Origin: Paenibacillus sp. NFR01
Lineage (GTDB): Bacteria > Bacillota > Bacilli > Paenibacillales > Paenibacillaceae
Direction: 5' to 3'
DNA length: 64,000 bases
Assembly: GCF_900111565.1 (NCBI RefSeq)
Contig: NZ_FOIK01000007.1
Location: forward strand, 127,939 to 191,938
Part shown: positions 61,557-64,000 of the stretch, piece by piece
Layout of the letters: every line of letters starts with the position of its first letter
Position numbering within the stretch: the stretch's first letter is position 1
Notes under the pieces: generated by a model
Told to the model about the DNA's origin: nothing
The model's database searches: none
Seen by the model: only the letters and a program-made list of their open reading frames with translations
Program-made: the position numbers and the translations under genes

Positions 61557-62513
61557 ATGGGCATGGAAACAGCAAAACAGATGAACAGGGCAGGCACCCG
61601 AATCGATAGGCCAAGGATCAGGCATGTCCTGCGAAAAACATGGCCGCTGCACGTCATGCTGCTGCCGGCCGTCTTGCTTACGTTCATCTTCGGGTATTTA
61701 CCGCTCGGCGGTCTTGTTATCGCTTTCAAGGATTTCAAGCCTTACGATGGAATCTGGGGGTCCAAATGGGCCGGACTTGAGCACTTCCGCTTTATGTTTG
61801 AATACCCCGACAGCAAGAAGGTCATCGTCAACACGATATTAATTGCCGGATGCAAAATCATCCTGAACATCGTCGTTCCGTTTACCTTTGCCCTGCTGCT
61901 GAACGAGGTGCGCCGCAATAGCGTCAAGCGGACCGTGCAGACGCTGGTTTATCTGCCTTATTTCATTTCGTGGGTGTTTTTGGGAGGCATCCTGACGGAC
62001 ATGCTTTCGGCGGACGGGATGATCAACAAAGTGCTGCACAGCGCGTTCGGGATCGAGCCGATCCTGTTTTTGGCCAGCGGCAACTGGTTCAGGTTTATCG
62101 TGATTATCACCGATGTCTGGCAGCAGTTCGGATATGGCACCATCGTATATCTGGCCGCGCTTGCCGGAGTCAATCCGTCGCTGTATGAAGCGGCGGAGGT
62201 CGACGGCGCAAGCCGCTGGAGACAGACGCTTAGCGTGACCATACCTTCGCTTACGCCGATCGTCATCGTTGTGGCGACGCTGGCAATCGGCAACATCATG
62301 AACGCCGGCTTCGACCAGATTTTCAACTTGTATAACCCGCTGATTTACGACAAGGGCGACATCATCGATACCTTCGTGTACCGGACCGGGATATTGAACG
62401 GCCAATACAGCTTTGCGACCGCTGTGGGCGTCTTTAAATCGCTGGTCGGCTTCGTGCTGATCGTGGTTGGCTACAGGGTGGCTTACAAGCTGGCGGACTA
62501 TAAAATATTCTAG
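61557..62513 (+). CDS. lplB: LplB-type ABC sugar transporter permease
   Basis: The 318-residue protein has about six membrane helices, beginning after LRKTWPLHVMLLPAVLLTFI. It carries the permease signature that contacts the ATPase, YEAAEVDGASRWR. It belongs to the LplB/YteP group that imports oligosaccharides or polygalacturonate fragments. I chose ATG 61557 (GAGGTTGAGAGAG upstream). It lies 160 bases from the divergent kinase gene and 12 bases from the second permease. No ATPase is in the cluster; such systems usually borrow MsmX. Confidence 0.9.
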   Translation: MGMETAKQMNRAGTRIDRPRIRHVLRKTWPLHVMLLPAVLLTFIFGYLPLGGLVIAFKDFKPYDGIWGSKWAGLEHFRFMFEYPDSKKVIVNTILIAGCKIILNIVVPFTFALLLNEVRRNSVKRTVQTLVYLPYFISWVFLGGILTDMLSADGMINKVLHSAFGIEPILFLASGNWFRFIVIITDVWQQFGYGTIVYLAALAGVNPSLYEAAEVDGASRWRQTLSVTIPSLTPIVIVVATLAIGNIMNAGFDQIFNLYNPLIYDKGDIIDTFVYRTGILNGQYSFATAVGVFKSLVGFVLIVVGYRVAYKLADYKIF

Positions 62514-62525
62514 GGAGGTGCAGGG

Positions 62526-63404
62526 ATGTATCACAAGACGAAGGCGTATAAGCTGTTTACCGTGTTCAACTATTTTATTATGGCCGTTGCCGGGATTCTC
62601 TGTATCCTGCCGATCATTCACATCCTGGCGATCAGTTTCAGCGCAAGCGCTCCGGCCAATGCCCATCTCGTCGGACTGTGGCCGGTGGACTTCAACATGG
62701 AATCGTACACCAAAACCTTGAACAACCCCAACTTCCTGCGCGCCTTTTTCATTTCGATCGGCCGGACGTCGCTGGGCACGTTCTTGACGATGAGCGTCAT
62801 TATTCTGGCCGCTTATCCGCTCTCCAAGGATGCGTCCGTGCTGAGGAGCCGCAACGTGTATGCCTGGTATTTTGTATTCACGATGCTGTTCACCGGCGGG
62901 ATGATTCCGTCCTATCTCATCGTGCGCAACCTGCACATGATCGATACGATCTGGGCGCTGGTGCTTCCGGGGGCCATGCAGGTATTCAACATGATTCTCA
63001 TGATGAACTTTTTCAAGGCTACGCCCAAGGAGCTGGAGGAGGCGGCTTTAATCGACGGGGCCGGGCATTTCACCGTACTGTTTCGCGTGTATTTGCCGCT
63101 GGCGATGCCATCCATTGCCACACTTTCGCTTTTTTCCATCGTCGGGGGCTGGAATGCCTGGTTTGACGGACTGCTCTATATCAACAACTACCGGAACTAC
63201 CCGCTGGCAACGTTCCTTCAGACGGTGATTGTGCAGCAGGACTTCAGCAAGCTGACCGCCAATCCGCGCGACCTGCTGAACATTTCCCAGCGGACGGTTA
63301 AGGCCGCGCAAATCTTTATCGGCATGCTGCCGGTATTGATCGTCTATCCGTTCCTGCAGCGTTTTTTTGTTAAAGGTATCGTGCTCGGGGCCATCAAGGA
63401 ATAG
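62526..63404 (+). CDS. lplC: LplC-type ABC sugar transporter permease
   Basis: The 292-residue protein has about six membrane helices and the partner permease signature ELEEAALIDGAGHFTVLFRV. The start YKLFTVFNYFIMAVAGILCI and the C-terminal end FLQRFFVKGIVLGAIKE are typical of LplC/YtcP. It pairs with the preceding permease. ATG 62526 follows AGGGAGGTG. Confidence 0.92.
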   Translation: MYHKTKAYKLFTVFNYFIMAVAGILCILPIIHILAISFSASAPANAHLVGLWPVDFNMESYTKTLNNPNFLRAFFISIGRTSLGTFLTMSVIILAAYPLSKDASVLRSRNVYAWYFVFTMLFTGGMIPSYLIVRNLHMIDTIWALVLPGAMQVFNMILMMNFFKATPKELEEAALIDGAGHFTVLFRVYLPLAMPSIATLSLFSIVGGWNAWFDGLLYINNYRNYPLATFLQTVIVQQDFSKLTANPRDLLNISQRTVKAAQIFIGMLPVLIVYPFLQRFFVKGIVLGAIKE

Positions 63405-63505
63405 CTGCAAGAATGCTGCAAGAAGTAAATAAATTAGTATTTGAACCAAATATCGGGCATTTCTTAATCGGTTAGCGAGATTTATAGTTTGATACGAGGA
63501 GCGAG

Positions 63506-63519
63506 GGTAAGCGCTCACA
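63506..63519 (+). promoter_or_regulatory. probable cre (CcpA) site
   Basis: GGTAAGCGCTCACA matches 13 of 14 positions of TGWNANCGNTNWCA. It lies between the permease and solute-binding genes, so catabolite control of the binding protein is likely. Confidence 0.55.
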
Positions 63520-63546
63520 ATCACGAAAATAGGGGGATAAGAACCA

Positions 63547-64000
63547 ATGCAATTCAAACGAATCAGCAGTGTGCTGCTGGCATCGGCGATGGCATTCAGC
63601 CTGGCCGCCTGCTCGGGCAATAACAACGAAAGCGGATCGGCGAATGCAACCAATGAACCGGCGCAAAGCACGGACAACGCCGCCGGCAGCAATTCGTCAA
63701 ACGCGGCAAACGCATCCAGCAATGTGGACGAAACCGGTTGGGATGGCTCGAAATATGTAGAACCGATTACGCCGACCACCGAGAAGGCAATCGGCAACAA
63801 CTATTATTACAAGACCGGGGAAAGCATGGAGAACAACGTGCTGAATACCTACATGAAGGACAATCTGGGCATCGACGTGAAATATGACTGGGTCGTGACC
63901 GACACCAACCAGGCGTATCAAACCAAAATCCGGCTGATGCTCTCTTCGGGCGAAAAAATGCCGGATGTCATCACTTACCGCGGTGACATGGAAACCGTCA
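63547..64000 (+). CDS. extracellular solute-binding lipoprotein, 5' part (runs off the window)
   Basis: The visible 151 residues start with a lipoprotein signal (lipobox SLAAC, Cys22), then a Ser/Asn/Ala-rich linker and the opening of a family 1 solute-binding protein: NNYYYKTGESMENNVLNTYM, NLGIDVKYDWVVTDTNQAYQ and LMLSSGEKMPDVITY. It should deliver an oligosaccharide to the LplBC permeases. GGGGG lies about ten bases before ATG 63547. The stop codon is beyond the window. Confidence 0.9.
   Translation, partial: MQFKRISSVLLASAMAFSLAACSGNNNESGSANATNEPAQSTDNAAGSNSSNAANASSNVDETGWDGSKYVEPITPTTEKAIGNNYYYKTGESMENNVLNTYMKDNLGIDVKYDWVVTDTNQAYQTKIRLMLSSGEKMPDVITYRGDMETV

Overview
The window looks like chromosomal DNA of a spore-forming, low- to mid-GC Gram-positive bacterium, most likely Paenibacillus. 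The evidence is a GerA/GerB/GerC germination operon, an alpha/beta-type small acid-soluble spore protein, proteins with C-terminal S-layer homology (SLH) domains, a GH11 xylanase very like the Bacillus circulans enzyme, and a YesM/YesN two-component pair next to an LplB/LplC-type sugar transporter. Strong AGGAGG ribosome binding sites and frequent TTG or GTG starts fit the same group. No rRNA, phage, insertion sequence or CRISPR array was seen.

Layout. 1-6400: a truncated LysR gene, a small haem-type membrane protein, AraC/GyrI effector-domain regulators (one apparently frameshifted), an ATP-grasp protein, a nucleotidyltransferase, a 42-residue CxxC protein and a broken gene ending in a terminator. 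6437-13754: an RNA-repair island with kptA and tatD forward, two overlapping WYL genes reversed, a 631-base intergenic region holding a tRNA-like element, then a slipin (SPFH), a Pol-beta-type nucleotidyltransferase (RlaP-like) and rtcB. 13880-19500: a diguanylate cyclase, a kinase-like phosphotransferase, a YdeI-like protein, a GNAT enzyme, a DUF817 membrane protein and another AraC/GyrI regulator. 19585-29053: a cell-surface region with a CAP-SLH protein, xylanase, a formylglycine-enzyme-like lipoprotein, a 1610-residue SLH protein and a membrane protein. 29340-35068: an AraC regulator, a GH27 alpha-galactosidase coupled to a small zinc-ribbon protein, an AlkD-like protein, a methyltransferase, GNAT, VOC and MazG-like proteins. 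35123-39077: the ger operon. 39184-45742: a PucR-type regulator divergent from an MFS transporter, an AbgB-like amidohydrolase and both L-serine dehydratase subunits. 45833-53335: two APH-family proteins, a BlaI/BlaR1-like/Lgt group with two matching operators, a spore protein, a YafY-type WYL regulator, a DUF2785 protein and peptidase E. 53506-57837: a TetR-led cluster ending in a DrrAB-type exporter, then a CPBP protease. 57981-64000: YesN/YesM divergent from LplB/LplC and a solute-binding lipoprotein that runs off the end.

The most interesting part is the RNA-repair island. Between the WYL regulators and the slipin-RlaP-RtcB operon lies a sequence with a perfect tRNA T-arm, a closed acceptor-like hairpin, a tRNA-type GGTAGAGC D-loop segment and a perfect anticodon arm, in the permuted order T-arm, acceptor, D, anticodon. 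A promoter whose spacer contains an inverted repeat sits upstream. A permuted tRNA mimic beside an RNA ligase, a 2'-phosphotransferase and a TatD nuclease suggests a substrate, sensor or decoy RNA for tRNA damage repair. This is inference from sequence pattern and context.
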